Shown: in pieces, positions 1 through 10,789 of the stretch | How the letters are laid out: each line of letters begins with the position of its first letter | How positions within the stretch are numbered: the first letter of the stretch is position 1 | Assembly (NCBI GenBank): GCA_025024175.1 | Contig: QCXZ01000064.1 | Span: forward strand, 23,556,286 to 23,620,285 | Length of the DNA stretch: 64,000 nt | Direction of reading: 5' to 3' | DNA from: Rhyzopertha dominica | Taxonomy: Eukaryota; Arthropoda; Insecta; Coleoptera; Bostrichidae | Notes under the pieces: generated by a model | Databases searched by the model: none | What the model saw: only the letters and a program-made list of their open reading frames with translations | What the model was told of the DNA's origin: nothing | Position numbers and translations under genes: made by a program

Positions 1-780
1 GGAAATAAAAAACGTTTTATTACGAAATCGTTTAAGTTACATTGCTATCGTGAAGAGAAAGTAATCGTACATATGTAAAGGCCAATACTCATCTATCCAT
101 CTTCCTCTGTATTTGTGTTCGTCAGAAAAACAGTATAGTCCAGGAGTAAGTGATTTTAAGTTACCTATACATAAGCACCAAAAACATGAATGCGCGCACA
201 AACTACATGTTGGAATCTTTGTAATATGTTAGCCGGCAGTACCTACACATATCAAATATGTAATGTAATTACGTTAGAACGTCACGTTCAAGTTTAATAA
301 AAAACGAGGTCCTTCGATCCATCCTTGTGTATTACTATTCAAGTAACAAAATAGTTCAACACAAAATTTGGTCCTTCGAGCCGGATTTGATACACCAGCG
401 GACGAACTTATAGTTCAACTTCAGTTGCATCAGGAATCGCCGCTGCTGCAACGGGCATTGTCAGCCTAATCTCGCGTGTCATTTACGAGGTTACCGGTTA
501 CCCCTAGCAACATCAGGAGGTACACATTGCCACAAGAAGCCCGAAATCGAGGTATAACAGCTGACAAACTGCATACTACAGTACAGTCAAGCCAGCAACC
601 AGCTCGATCAAGGATTCATCTCAGAATAGCTTAGAAATGCAGATAAGTCCTTTTTTTCATATCCTGTATCAAGTGTCTTTGCTATCAAACTTTGAAAGTA
701 TATCTAACAAATAACAAAGCTCGCGTGTTATACAAAGTGTACATTCAAAGCTTTGCATTTACATTTAGTTACATTAACTC
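1..780. other. No gene; leader of a BEL/Pao element with possible LTR
   Basis: No coding similarity is visible. A candidate short LTR lies at 208-361: it begins TGTTG, ends CAACA and has an AATAAA-like signal near 296. It is followed at 367-384 by TTTGGTCCTTCGAGCCGG, which resembles the leader or primer-binding region that follows the 5' LTR in BEL/Pao elements. The rest up to 780 would be the untranslated leader before gag. At 154 bp the LTR is short for the family and I found no second copy, so its limits are tentative. Confidence 0.3.
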
Positions 781-1586
781 CTAAAAGAGGTCAAATCAAA
801 GCACGTTTAACAACATTAAAAGAATTCATTCGTAATATTCGGCTCCTCAAGCGTCGGATCAGCATCCGGATGCGTTGTCGTTGTCCGAATCCAAAGTGTT
901 ACAATTAAAATCACGAATTCAATCATTCAAAGACATTCTCTCACAGTATGAAAGCATGTTAAGGTTTTTCACGTAAGAAAAGTTTTTCTTTGATGTTTAA
1001 TTAACTATTTTACTAATCATGCAAGTAAATCATCTACACTTTATCTATTGTCATAACTAATTTTTTTTTTACACTTGCCAGTTCATCTGGTAACTTTGAT
1101 TAATTCAACATAATTCAAACATTACTTTAACAAAGCATTCACGGAGAAATACTTGCTATTGAATCTGAAGATAATGTAGAAAAACGCTATAAGGAATATT
1201 GTGAATTTGAAAACTCGTGTTTTGATACTTTAGCCAACGCCGAATTTCTTTTAAATTCGAATGTTGCCCAATTTAAGGAAAATGAAAGTAGAGTACATAC
1301 AGATTCCTCAATTCTAGCAACAATGCGGTAGAGTCGGAAAGCAGTGCAGTGTCCGCGCGCTCACAATCACCTATAATCGAACAGGTTCAAGATCAAATGC
1401 CCGTGACAGCTTCACTGCAAACAACCGATGTAGCACCAAGCAAGCTAGTAAAATTGCCGATCTTACAAATGAAAACGTACAACGGAGAACCTGAACAATT
1501 TCTAAGTTTCTTCGAAGGGTTCAAATCATTAGTTCACAAAAATGATCAGATCGATGAAGTTTCGAAGCTGCTTTACCTAAAGTCAG
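781..1586 (+). pseudogene. BEL/Pao gag, N-terminal part (broken)
   Basis: The Gag polyprotein of a BEL/Pao LTR retrotransposon packages element RNA in cytoplasmic particles. Around 785-985 a frame reads like the start of such Gag proteins (KRGQIKARLTTLKEF, then LKSRIQSFKDILSQYES). After a broken stretch (about 990-1140) Gag-like sequence resumes and runs into the open frame 1349-1672. That frame carries the conserved LPILQMKTYNGEPEQFLSFF motif and the EVSKLLYLKS motif of the DUF1759 region. The similarity stops at about 1586 in mid-domain because foreign DNA follows. Frames change several times, so no Gag can be made. The assignment rests on these family motifs; the exact start is uncertain. 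Confidence 0.75.
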
Positions 1587-2436
1587 TTTTCGGACCCATA
1601 CCATCCCATCGAGGTGTCTGGAGTTGGTTGTTTACATTTTCAAGTGAAGCCAACATAATAGTCACATTCTAAGGTGGAATTGGAGGAAAACAAAAACCTA
1701 CAGTTGACCAGAGCGATACTTAATGCATCGTGCGATTGCCCGTCTTCACGCGCATTAGATGGTCCACTGTACTACTGGTGTTTAGAATGTTATGTATGTG
1801 TTGAGTAGTGTGGTGTAAATTTTTGGTTAAAAAGAGCTTATTGCGAGCTGTTTAAGGATAAGTCGTATAAAAAATTAATCCAGGCAATGGTGCGGATGTG
1901 TCAAGTATGCAAAAAGGTGGGCTCTAAGGAGAAAACCGTATCATTTCACCGTTAAGCATTGTTTAGGTTATGTTTATTTTTATTGTCATAGGCGTCATTT
2001 GATAAATTTAGCGAAATTAGTTACTTTATAGAGGAATACTTTTATAAAATGTAATGGCGTTGATAGTGAAGGATTAATACATATGGAAAATGATTACTGT
2101 TAGTGGTAGACGTTTTAAAAATAAATATTTATAGGTAGAAGAAGAGAGCCGATGTGTTCGGAGTAAGTACTTCAGTGATGCCTGATGCGGATTTTGATTT
2201 TATGTATTTCTTTTTATTTGACAATATATTTCATTTCCGCAGTGTTTTCCCGTTAAGTGTTGATTGATACTAATGCTAGAACTGTGTTGATGCTTTCATT
2301 CGGCCAAAACTTTTTTCCCGAATGTAACGAAATTAAATTAGTGTTTGTTGTACAAATTTGGTCTTGGCGTCAGTTCCAACAGTATTCATGAATGAGATGT
2401 CGTGTCCATTTAATAATATGTCAGTGATACCATCCA
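1587..2436. mobile_element. Unidentified insertion in BEL/Pao gag
   Basis: The DUF1759 coding similarity breaks off at about 1586 (EVSKLLYLKS) and resumes at about 2437 (VVESL) at nearly the expected residue. These ~850 bp are therefore foreign, or replaced, sequence. The stretch is AT-rich, has no recognisable coding similarity, and I could not find clear terminal repeats or a target duplication. It could be a non-autonomous transposon or filler from rearrangement. Confidence 0.4.
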
Positions 2437-3112
2437 AGGTTGTTGAATCTTTATACATAATGGCTTCAAAATATGAAGTAGCCCTTCAGTTATTAAAAAA
2501 GAACTTTCGAAACACAAACAAGTTAATTCATTCCAACATTCGAAATTTGGTAGAATTTCCGAAAATAACCAAAGAACCATCCATTTCATTACGGTATATC
2601 TCTGATTCGTTTCAAGCGCATTTACGCGCACTAAAGTCTCTTGGCGAACCTGTCGATTCGTGGTCAAGCATAATGAACTTTTTAATCACAGACAAGCTGG
2701 ATTATAACAGTAAAAATGAACTAGAAATGACAATTTCAAGGGATAGCACCCCACCTGCAGTTTCTGNCCTTGTTTATTTTTTGGAATACAGGGCAAGGGT
2801 ACTTGAAAAATTAGAAAAAGCATTTCAGAGTNTCAAATCCTAGCAATGGCAAACCAAAGCCAAGCTCTCACTCTTACACTGCTACAAATACAACCGAACT
2901 TCGATGCGTCTTGTGCAATCACCCGCATAGACTATAATATTTGCAAAAAATTCTTATCGCTTTCTGTCAATGACAGAAGTGAACTTGTAAACAAGCACAA
3001 ACTGTGCCAAAACTGTCTACATCCTGGTCACAATTATCCTAATTGCAAAAGAGGTCACTGTAAAAAGTGTTCGGCAAACCATTCAACCTTATTGCACGTT
3101 GACATTCAATAA
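2437..3112 (+). pseudogene. BEL/Pao gag, C-terminal part with zinc knuckle
   Basis: This continues the Gag of the element starting near 781. The first frame (to 2843) holds the rest of the DUF1759 domain, with two ambiguous bases and a stop. After a frameshift, the frame 2846-3112 holds the nucleocapsid-like part. It has the motif LCQNCLHPGHNYPNCKRGHC, a CX2CX4HX4C zinc knuckle followed by a second Cys/His set (CKKCSANHSTLLH), as is usual just upstream of the protease in BEL/Pao Gag-Pol. The frameshift at about 2843 and the stop at 3112 separate it from pol. Confidence 0.85.
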
Positions 3113-6100
3113 GAACAAGCTGCAGCTAAAAGCTCCACACAAGAAACTTCAAGTAGCCAAGTAGCCACTTTGATTAGTTCAATCCCATCACCTGAAAATT
3201 CATGTGAAATTCTTCCAACGGCGAAAATATTAGGCTTTTTAGAACACGTGACTTTTGAGCGACTGCCAGGGGGCAAATTTCAAAGTTGCAACTTCTAGCG
3301 CGCTGTCATAGAAACCCCATTACTTAATGGCAACGTCAGTCGCTAGAGCTGGGACATTCGATTAAATTCAAATCGTTCAATCAATCGCGTAGATTCGGAT
3401 CATTCAAGTCGTTCATAAGGATCGTGAATTGAATGTGACAGCGGTGTCTCCTGTCTCGCCACATCATATAAATATGCTGTCATGCTGTTTTCTCGTCGTG
3501 TGCTGTCGTCAGCCGTTAACCATGTACGACGCACGAACGACACTGATTTATTAGCTGTGAGCCAAATCAAGGCATGAGTCATTCAATTTGAACGACTTGG
3601 TCATGAAGGACCCAACTCTATCAGCCACGCGTCCGTTTCGCAGGCGCGTCCCATGCGTGCGCTTTTTGCCCCCTGGACGCCATATTGGATGACGTAATCT
3701 TAAAAAGCCTAATACGTTCACGATAGCCTCACAAATGTACTGCTCTTTTAGATTCTGCATCCATGAGATCGTATAGGACAACAGGGTTATGTTCAAAGCT
3801 TAGGTTACAAACTCAGAAGGTCAACACCTATAACAGGCATCAACCAATCAAGGGCTAGAATAACTAGTATGACTAAATGCAAAATATAGTCGCTTCGTAG
3901 CAGCTTTGATGCAACATTGTCTGTATTATTGCTCCAAAACATTGCTGATCGCTTACATCCCCAGTCAGTAATCCATAAATCATTGAACATTCCTAGCGGT
4001 GTAACTTTGGCTAACCCCAACTTTGACAAGGCGGCCAAAATTGACACGCTGTTAGGAGTTGATATATTTTGGCTTCTGTTAGCAGTTTCACAAGACTACA
4101 TCGATACATGCCCTTACATCTTCAACACTCAATTTGGCTATGTAGTATCTGGTCAGTTTTCCTCAACAGACCCGCACAATACGTCGAGTATGTGTAACTT
4201 CAACGTCGTCAACCCGTCCTGTCAATTATCCAAGTTTTGGGAACTTGAAAACATTTCAGTCCGCAAACCACTATCTCCTGAGGAGCAGCAATGTGAAACC
4301 AACTTCACTCAGACCACGAAACGCGATAGCTCGGGTCGGTTTATAGTATCCATGCCATTAATTGCATCGCCACAAGCACTGGGTAAATCCATGGAGGGAG
4401 CATTAAAACAATTTCTTTCCTTAGAAAAGCGTCTCCATTCCAATTGGAAACACAAGGATCTATATATCGATTTCATGAAGGAATATGAAGAGTTGGGTCA
4501 TATGCCACTAGTTGACAACTCCAACCATTGTGTTCCCTACGAATACTTCATATCACACCATGGAGTATACAAGGCGGATCACATCACAAGCAAACTGCGC
4601 ATTGTTTTTAATTCCAGTTTTCCTACTTTCAACGGTATTTCATTGAATGACATCTAGTTAAATGGCCCAGTTTTACAAAACGATTTCTTTTCCATCTTGA
4701 TTCGCTTTAGAAGATTGAAGTACATATTGACTAGTGATTGTTCTAAGATGTACAGATCGGTCCTTATTGACGAATCACAGCGTTGCCTTCAAAAAATATT
4801 TTGGGGATCCCATCCTTCATCACCCTTACAAATCTACGAACTGTGGACTGTTACATATGGTGAAAAATCATCAAGCTTTCTCGCAATCAGGTGTTTGTTC
4901 GAACCTGCTAACGAGTGTGAGCGAACACAGCCTGAAATCAGCAAGATAATAAAGAATGACATGCATTGTGACGATCTTCTTACAAGTTGTAAGGATGAAG
5001 AGAAAGCTCACCATGCCTGCCAAGCTATCTTTCAAGTCCTTCGACATGGTGGTTTCACTTTACGCAAATGGAATTCTAATCACCCTAAAGTTCTAGAGTC
5101 AGTTCACTCCCAAAACATTTTCAACAATGCTTTAGATTTTGGTCCTACAGAAAATTCAAAAACACTAGGTCTAATGTGCAATAGCTATTCTGATGTTTTT
5201 CTGTACAGAATTGGTGAAGTCGGAACTGGCAAAAAACCATTAATAAAACGCATAGTTCTTTCCTTTATTTCAATGATCTTTGATCCATTAGGTCTTTTAG
5301 CTGCATGCACAATAAAAGCCAAAATCTTCATGCTTCCTATTATCACAGGCTGATCTGCAAGATGCGTAGTACATACTAGTGAGAACTATACAACAATCGT
5401 TTCCTGAAATTTTTCATTCTCTTCAGAACAATAGATTATGGCCCAAATTGTATCGCAAACTAGCTGTGTTTTTGTCGACGAACGTGGATTCCTCAGGGTG
5501 GGCGGTCGACTAAGACATTCTCGATTACCAGGCAGTCACAGTCTGACCCATCTGATTATTGAACATGTTCGCCGTACAAACAAACCTACATCCAGGTTTA
5601 AAAACAATGAAGTATTTGTTTGTTTTGGATTGCCGTAAGGCTATCTACAAATGTTTATCGTATTGTATTCGTTGTTTTCGATCTAAAACCAGGTTCACCA
5701 CTCCAGTTATGGCAGACTTACCTCCAATTTGAATCGCTCAAATTAAGACATTTTCAGCTGTTTGTGTCGATTTCTCAGGACTGTTTCTACTTCAAAAATG
5801 GGTGGAGCTAAATCACTGAAAGCTTATATTTGCGTTTTTGTTTGTTGCGCCGTAAAGGCGATTCATTTAGAAATCGTGTCCGATTTTTCACCCAAAGCCT
5901 TCATTGACGCCTTTCGCCGTTTCGTTGCCTGACGTGGACATAGTAGTCATATTTACAGCGATCAGGGTACCAATTTTGTGGGTGCTTATCTACAAGTTTT
6001 ATATTTAGCGAAAGAAGCACCCGAAAATATCACTAGTGCCATTTTAACCCGCATTCAGCGCCCCGTTTCAATGCTCATTGGAAGCCGGCGTTAAGTAAGT

Positions 6101-6345
6101 GAAAACGCATTTTTACAGGGTCGTTGATGTCCTTTGAAGACATGTACAAGTTTCTCACTCAAACTGAGCGCCTTCTTAATTCGAGGCCTATAACTCCACT
6201 AAGTTCAAATCCAAATGATCTGCAACCTCTTATATCCGGTCATTTTTTACTAATGGAACCCTCGAAAGCTAATGTGCCTTATCTAGATTTAACTGAAATT
6301 TCTCAAAATAGATGGAATAAATACATGGCAGCTTGTTAAAAAATG
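3113..6345 (+). pseudogene. BEL/Pao pol (protease, RT, integrase), degenerate
   Basis: This is the Pol part of the same BEL/Pao element. The protease lies on both sides of a MITE (3230-3712). Its active-site DSG appears as DSA near 3738-3760. The open frame 3917-4657 has the family motifs DTLLGVDIFWLLL and QFGYVVSGQF, then the start of the RT. A TAG at 4655-4657 interrupts the RT, which continues in the same frame to 5353 with catalytic CDDLL at about 4966-4980 (usually YVDD). The RNase H domain is missing: RT joins integrase within about 90 bp. The integrase zinc region (DERGFLRVGGRLRHSRLP) is at 5470-5530 and the core motif YSDQGTNFVGA at about 5955-5990. The C-terminal block (ERLLNSRPITPLSS...SGHF) is at 6160-6250. 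Many stops and frameshifts; clearly dead. Confidence 0.88.
3230..3712. mobile_element. 483-bp MITE with TTAGGCTTTTTA inverted ends
   Basis: The two ends are inverted copies beginning TTAGGCTTTTTA, and a second shared block CCAGGGGGCAAA lies about 30 bp inside each end. The element is flanked by TA on both sides (3228-3229 and 3713-3714), the target duplication of Tc1/mariner-type elements. Removing the element and one TA joins the BEL/Pao protease coding sequence. The interior has no transposase; small ORFs on - are without similarity. It is a non-autonomous DNA transposon that inserted after the BEL/Pao element. Confidence 0.75.
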
Positions 6346-6639
6346 AAGACCGATTTTTGGTTCAGCGAAGGAAAACCGCCATTTTACAACTGTAAAGATA
6401 GAATTAATCGGGTTGCAACGATTAAATCGAATAGAGGCATCCTACAACGCTCTGTTGAAAAACTTTGTTTTCTATCATTACAAAATCAATAAGTCTTTGT
6501 ACATGAAATTTATCATTTATTGTTTATGATACGTTGTTAATTTTAGTTTACACTAAAATGGAAAACATTGTTTTCGGTGGGCGGAAAGTTGTTACGAAGT
6601 ACTGGTAGTGGTAACCGTTTTNAATTCTTACACATCCTT
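6346..6639. other. Boundary between BEL/Pao and copia remnants; no gene
   Basis: The BEL/Pao C-terminus is lost after about 6345. A purine-rich GGTGGGCGG at about 6578, followed by TTGTTACGAAG, resembles the polypurine tract and LTR start of BEL/Pao elements, but I cannot confirm a 3' LTR here. One ambiguous base at 6622. Confidence 0.3.
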
Positions 6640-7215
6640 GGTTCACATCCTATTCTATCCACCCATCCCTTTCCAAAAATTAAGATATTCGTGTGACGGC
6701 CGTCGAAAGTCTAAGTGTGTGCACGTAACAACCAGACTGTATGCTTTTGATTTTGACGAATATACAACGGAGATACCCTTTTTATATCAAGACTCCAAAT
6801 TTCCCCTACTTCATGACACAAATGGTTACCAAAACGTTGCAAGTAACTTACATCGGGAGGCCGTTTAAACCATGGTTCATATGCAGTTTTTTCACCAAGA
6901 TTACTTGTTGGTGATCGAATTTGCACATAATTTGCCGTATTCACAGCTTCCGCCCAAAATGCAGCCTTCAGATCGGATAAATCAACAGATATCTTGCGGC
7001 ATTTAGCATGTCCTGTTCTGCCTCTATGCAACATCATTTTGCTCTGGGTTGTGTGGCACTGCCAAACAAAAGCTTTGAAGTTGTCGAATTGCTTCATGAC
7101 CACTCTTCTCACGGATTAATCTCAATTCACACCATCCTGAGAAGTCAATGAACAAACCCTCGTAAGACCGCAGACATCCGAATGCATCGGTTGCTGTCCG
7201 CCAGGTTAACACTTA
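6640..7215 (-). pseudogene. Copia-type integrase fragment
   Basis: The integrase of a Ty1/copia retrotransposon joins element cDNA to host DNA. On the minus strand, reading from 7215 down, the start of the catalytic core appears as ATDAFGCLRSYEGLFIDFSGW (compare HTDVCGP...FIDDFSRW). Next comes NPEQNDVA at about 7030-7060 (family motif TPQQNGVAERKNRT, carrying the catalytic Glu; here a stop replaces the Glu position). The downstream block FWAEAVNTANYVQIRSPTS...AYEPWF follows at about 6850-6960, then the post-core region. At least two frameshifts and a stop break it. The upstream half of the same element lies at 9640-10345, so this piece was separated by later insertion of a gypsy element. Confidence 0.85.
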
Positions 7216-7394
7216 AATTTAAGAAATCCGCAGTGCGGTTACGTGTTAACGCATGACGATTTAAAGGCGATCTGAATCGCGTTAGCGTGACTACAGATTT
7301 TCCGAGGTCAAGAAAAGCGCAGGATGTTTGTGTAACTACGACCGTAACGTTTGCGAGCATTTTTCCACCATAGCTCAGCCGTTAAGTCATTTAT
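7216..7394. other. Junction between copia and gypsy remnants; no gene
   Basis: No recognisable coding similarity. The left edge of the inserted gypsy fragment lies somewhere here; I cannot see an LTR. Confidence 0.3.
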
Positions 7395-8301
7395 CAAGAA
7401 AAATATACCAGAGACGTAGACCTCAGAACAAGAAAGTGCTTTTGCCAGATTGAAGGAAGTGATTTGCCAAGAGACTTATATTACCAGATAGCTTTGATTT
7501 CCGTGTACAGATTGATGCTAGCGGATGTGGACTCAGTGCTCAATTATACCAACTAATCGAAGGCAAGAAAAGAATTGTTACTGTTATTGCGAGATCGCGA
7601 ACGCGCTAAAATTCCTGTGAAAAGGAAGCTCTTTTTTTTGCACAAAAATGGCGTACGTTTTTGTTCGGAAGTCATTTCCGCGTATTTGCGGACGCGAAAG
7701 CATTGATCTACATACAGATTTGCCGGTTGCTAGGATTACGTGATGGGCGCTAGCTCTATAAGAATTTAATTTTTGAATACATTTTGTGGACGAGATGGAA
7801 AATTAATCGCGGATGCTCTTTCTGGTTATCCATCCACAGGATTTTTTACTCCTAGTGATCGTTGTTTTAAGTTATATGTTCAAGTTGCCGGTTAGTTATC
7901 GGCCAAAGTTGAAAGACTGGGCTTCTTATCAAGAGAGGGATAATTATCTGGGACCTATCATAAATACCTTGCGTCAAGTAGACTCAAATTATTTATTTAT
8001 TATTTCTAAGAAAAGCCGAGGAGGAACCGACGCACATTTTGTATCTAAATGTTTTGTGGACGAATGTATAAAGGTTCACCAGGAAACATTAGGTCGTTTG
8101 GGAGTTTTTAAGACCTGGTCAGCGCTGAAGAACGATTTTTGTTGGAAGGGTATATTCAGGGATGTCAAACGCGTATTAAAAGGTTGTGGGCTGTGTCAGA
8201 AAAGTAAGGAGGCAACCTTTCCGAAGCCACCGCTTGGGTCAGTTATGGCAGATTCTCTGAATGAAATAATTTCTTTGGTCTTTTATGGTCCTCTACCTTG
8301 A
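7395..8301 (+). pseudogene. Ty3/gypsy pol fragment: RNase H and integrase zinc finger
   Basis: At about 7400-7740 the + strand reads as a gypsy RNase H: FARLKEVI, then the catalytic stretch VQIDASGCGLSAQLYQ, then EALFFAQKWRTFLFGSHFRVFADAKALI. After stops, the open frame 7813-8301 carries the integrase N-terminal HHCC zinc finger: HQETLGRLGVFKT, WKGIFRDVKRVLKGC and CQKSK. It ends in the GPLP motif that opens the catalytic core. The similarity then stops because other DNA intervenes, and the core resumes near 9300. Several stops and the loss of the RT itself make it a pseudogene. It sits inside a copia element on the opposite strand. Confidence 0.85.
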
Positions 8302-8342
8302 TCTAGTGAAAAACATAGAAAAACTAATGCGGGAGTAATTAA

Positions 8343-9278
8343 GAAAAACTTACATTATCGCCGCCTTCATCCGTGGGTCATAACAATGCGGTCACTCCGG
8401 TGGACAGACAAGGCGGTTTCACATACGCGTGGGAGATGCAAAAACAAAACATAAGTTACTCATCCGTTAAACTCAAACAGATACAGTTAAGACTCACAGA
8501 GGGGTTTTCACTCTAGGGCCTCATCATTATCCTGTCCATGGCTTTATCCCTTAGATTACATCATTAGTCAATGGTGGTTATGAATACCTTGTTAGTTTTC
8601 TCTCTTCAACAACTAGCTAGTGTCTACCTGAAATAGTAGAGGCTTCCCCGAACGCTCACCCTAAGGCCTATAGGGTCGCATTCCAATAGCCCGGATCGGG
8701 GGCACCTAATAAGGCTACCCTCTCCACCAGAACTGTCATTCGAGTAGCCCGCATTACCCCCCGGAATGCAAGTCACCCACTCGAAGGAACCACGGCACTC
8801 TGCGCTAGGGGTTTAAAACTGCCTGAGGCACATCATGGCCAAAGACCTTACTCTCACTGCCTGAGGCACATCATGGCCAAAGACCTCGCTCTCTCAGAGC
8901 CAAAATCAAGAACATTTCTCTCTGCCAAAAATGACACATCAATAATCATTGCCTACTTTTGCATCTCCTCGCGACTCTGATATTTCTCGCCAAAACAATT
9001 AATCGCATGCATACGCATTCGCTTCGATATTAGTATTTATCTTATTAACAGCGATTCTAAACATAGCAAGAAATTAATAAACGCACAAAAACACCTTTTA
9101 TTTTAATAACAACGCAGATACAAAAATTGACATTTAACACTAGGGGTGCGTAAATTTTTGTAATGCGCTTAATTGTGCGTAATTGTCGACGTTTTCTCCT
9201 AGTATGTAACGCATTATGCATTGAAAAGAGCGACCACTAAATCTATTTTGAATCGACTTATTTTGAATTACTTAGTAA
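8343..9278. mobile_element. Unclassified ~936-bp insertion in the gypsy integrase
   Basis: The gypsy integrase breaks off just after GPLP and resumes near 9300. The intervening DNA is bounded by a possible 9-bp direct repeat AGTAATTAA (8334-8342 and 9279-9287), which would be a target duplication. The left two thirds are clearly more GC-rich than the surroundings (for example 8640-8900) and include a 38-bp tandem duplication. No coding similarity and no clear TG...CA LTR ends. It may be a non-autonomous retroelement or solo repeat; the family is unknown to me. Confidence 0.4.
8819..8894. repeat. Two tandem copies of a 38-bp unit
   Basis: CTGCCTGAGGCACATCATGG begins at 8819 and again at 8857. 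The two 38-bp units differ at only a few bases near their ends. They lie within the unclassified insertion and may be a feature of its terminal or regulatory region. Confidence 0.85.
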
Positions 9279-9289
9279 AGTAATTAAAA

Positions 9290-9600
9290 AATAGTCAAAT
9301 TTCCTGGTTTTCGGAAAATCTTGCCCGATCATGGAAGTCAATTTACAGCACAGAGTTCAACTTCAACACTTGGAAAGTTTGGCGTTAAGACGGTCTTTAG
9401 CTCCATACGTCATCCTCAGTCAAATCCCGTATATGAGGGAGTTAGGACGATTGTTTAAAGCGTATTTTTCGAAAAACATACTAAATGGGCATACCATGTC
9501 CGTCTTTTTCCAGAATTTTTTAAATTCCGTTACTCACAAATATCACCGAATTTTATAGCATCCTGAAGATATTGTACATTTAAACGTTCTATGTGTAAAA
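9290..9600 (+). pseudogene. Gypsy integrase catalytic core, second half
   Basis: This continues the gypsy fragment of 7395-8301. The frame starting near 9301 reads KILPDHGSQFTAQ, the block with the second catalytic Asp. It is followed by FSSIRHPQSNPV, the block that precedes the catalytic Glu. A frameshift moves the rest to the frame of 9331-9558, where MRELGRLFKAYFSKNI and FLNSVTHKYH match the conserved region after the Glu. About 30 core residues are missing relative to GPLP, so part of the core was lost where the 936-bp insertion lies. No LTR is visible beyond it. Confidence 0.8.
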
Positions 9601-9639
9601 GCCAATCTATTGTTTTTATTTCTCTTCGGTACCGGCAGT

Positions 9640-10345
9640 GTCACAGCTACTTCTTCAGTCCGCCGCCAGTGAATAGTTCTGAAGATAATATAACCCATCG
9701 TTCCTCATTGCTATGAGTAAGGCCTTTCTTGTTAGCATTAGTTTTGGTAACTACAACACGATAGCCGTGATTTTTCCAACTGAAAGGTTGGTTCGCAAGT
9801 CAGGGACATACAAGAAGTCTTTGAATTCAACCATCTTCTATTGGCAACGGTAGATGCAGTACTCCTGCCCCGTAGGTCCGTATGTCCATTGTTTGCCAGG
9901 TTAACTGGCCCATGATCAAAAATTTGAATCGACCCTTACAAACCAGTTCAAGCTCTTGCACACGTGCGATGTGCATTCGTTGTCATGCAGTATGCACCAC
10001 TCTGTTCATCGCATAATTTTCGGCTTGAAAACTCGTGTTTGCCAGCAATTCCGATGTCAGCAGGGAAACTATTTCAGCACCCAGCAGACACCTTTTCAGC
10101 CTTTTTAGTTTTCGCCCGATGCACGACCAGCCGAAAGTGACTGTAGTATATGCTTTCCAGTTTTTCAAACTTACTTGATTAATTTTAGAATAATTTATAG
10201 CCAACACGATACCGGACTGTGCTTTCATATCAGATTCGACTTTTGCATCTTACGTATTCCCATAGTTCTTGACTAGAACTGCACGCATTAGAATTTTCTA
10301 GGTGTCGTAGTTCTCCTTAAAAACTTCGAACCGCACGCCCATGTT
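9640..10345 (-). pseudogene. Copia-type gag and protease fragment
   Basis: Reading on the minus strand from about 10345, a Gag start appears (FKENYDT.KILMRAVLVKN, then DMKAQSGIVLAINYSKINQV). It matches the family pattern GxNYxTWKxxMRALLVKNDLW...AKSDIILSI. The frame 9983-10228 holds part of this. Near 10000-9950 the protease appears with its active-site region degraded (ECTSHVC in place of DSGCTSHMC). Then come VNLANNGHTDLRG and EFKDFLYVPDLRTNL at 9960-9800, and NHGYRVVVTKTNA near 9770. The three pieces lie in different frames. Gag is internally deleted, as the zinc knuckle is not seen. The integrase of the same element is at 6640-7215, beyond the nested gypsy DNA. Confidence 0.8.
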
Positions 10346-10395
10346 CATGATGCTTTTCTGCTTTAATATTAATTCCACTGGTCGTTTTCGTGTAG

Positions 10396-10409
10396 CTGGG
10401 CCCCTAACC
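10396..10409 (-). promoter_or_regulatory. Copia primer-binding site
   Basis: On the minus strand this reads GGTTAGGGGCCCAG, one base different from the primer-binding site GGTTATGGGCCCAG known from Drosophila copia, which pairs with an internal part of initiator tRNA-Met. It lies about 50 bp upstream of the recognisable Gag start, as expected for first-strand cDNA priming. The preceding minus-strand bases TTACA would be the end of the 5' LTR. Confidence 0.65.
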
Positions 10410-10789
10410 TGTAACTTTTAGATGGGAGCGTATAACAACCAGATACTTAGGAACGAAAAGAATATATTGTTGTACTTTGTGAACAGACTTGTGAATTTAA
10501 AAAGCACTATATTCTAGCAGCAAGTCATTTTAAGCATCAAAAACACGCATGACAGTTATTTGCCATATGCTAGGCGGGTTTGGCTGGCGTAGGATACCGT
10601 AATAATCTCTAAAATGCAATGCTGGCGCCCATCTTACCTTCTACTCATTGTGTGTTACGCTTAAAATCTGTAATTTGATATTGCCCTATGCCTGGAGAGT
10701 CTCGCTTGGGCAGGTTGCAGTAGTAGTCTGCACAAGGCAATATATGCATCTCTAACTTTATCAGTTTATCAGTTAAATTGTCTGTTTAG
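10410..10789 (-). repeat. Probable copia 5' LTR region, partly decayed
   Basis: By position this should start with the 5' LTR of the minus-strand copia element, since the primer-binding site lies at 10396-10409. The LTR end nearest the primer site is TTACA. I cannot find the outer LTR boundary or a matching 3' LTR left of 6640, so the extent is a guess. No coding similarity. Confidence 0.35.

Noticed and set aside
208..361. Short LTR of the first BEL/Pao element
   Set aside because: It has TGTTG...CAACA ends and a following leader-like motif, but at 154 bp it is short and no second copy was found. Kept only as a possibility in the flank entry.
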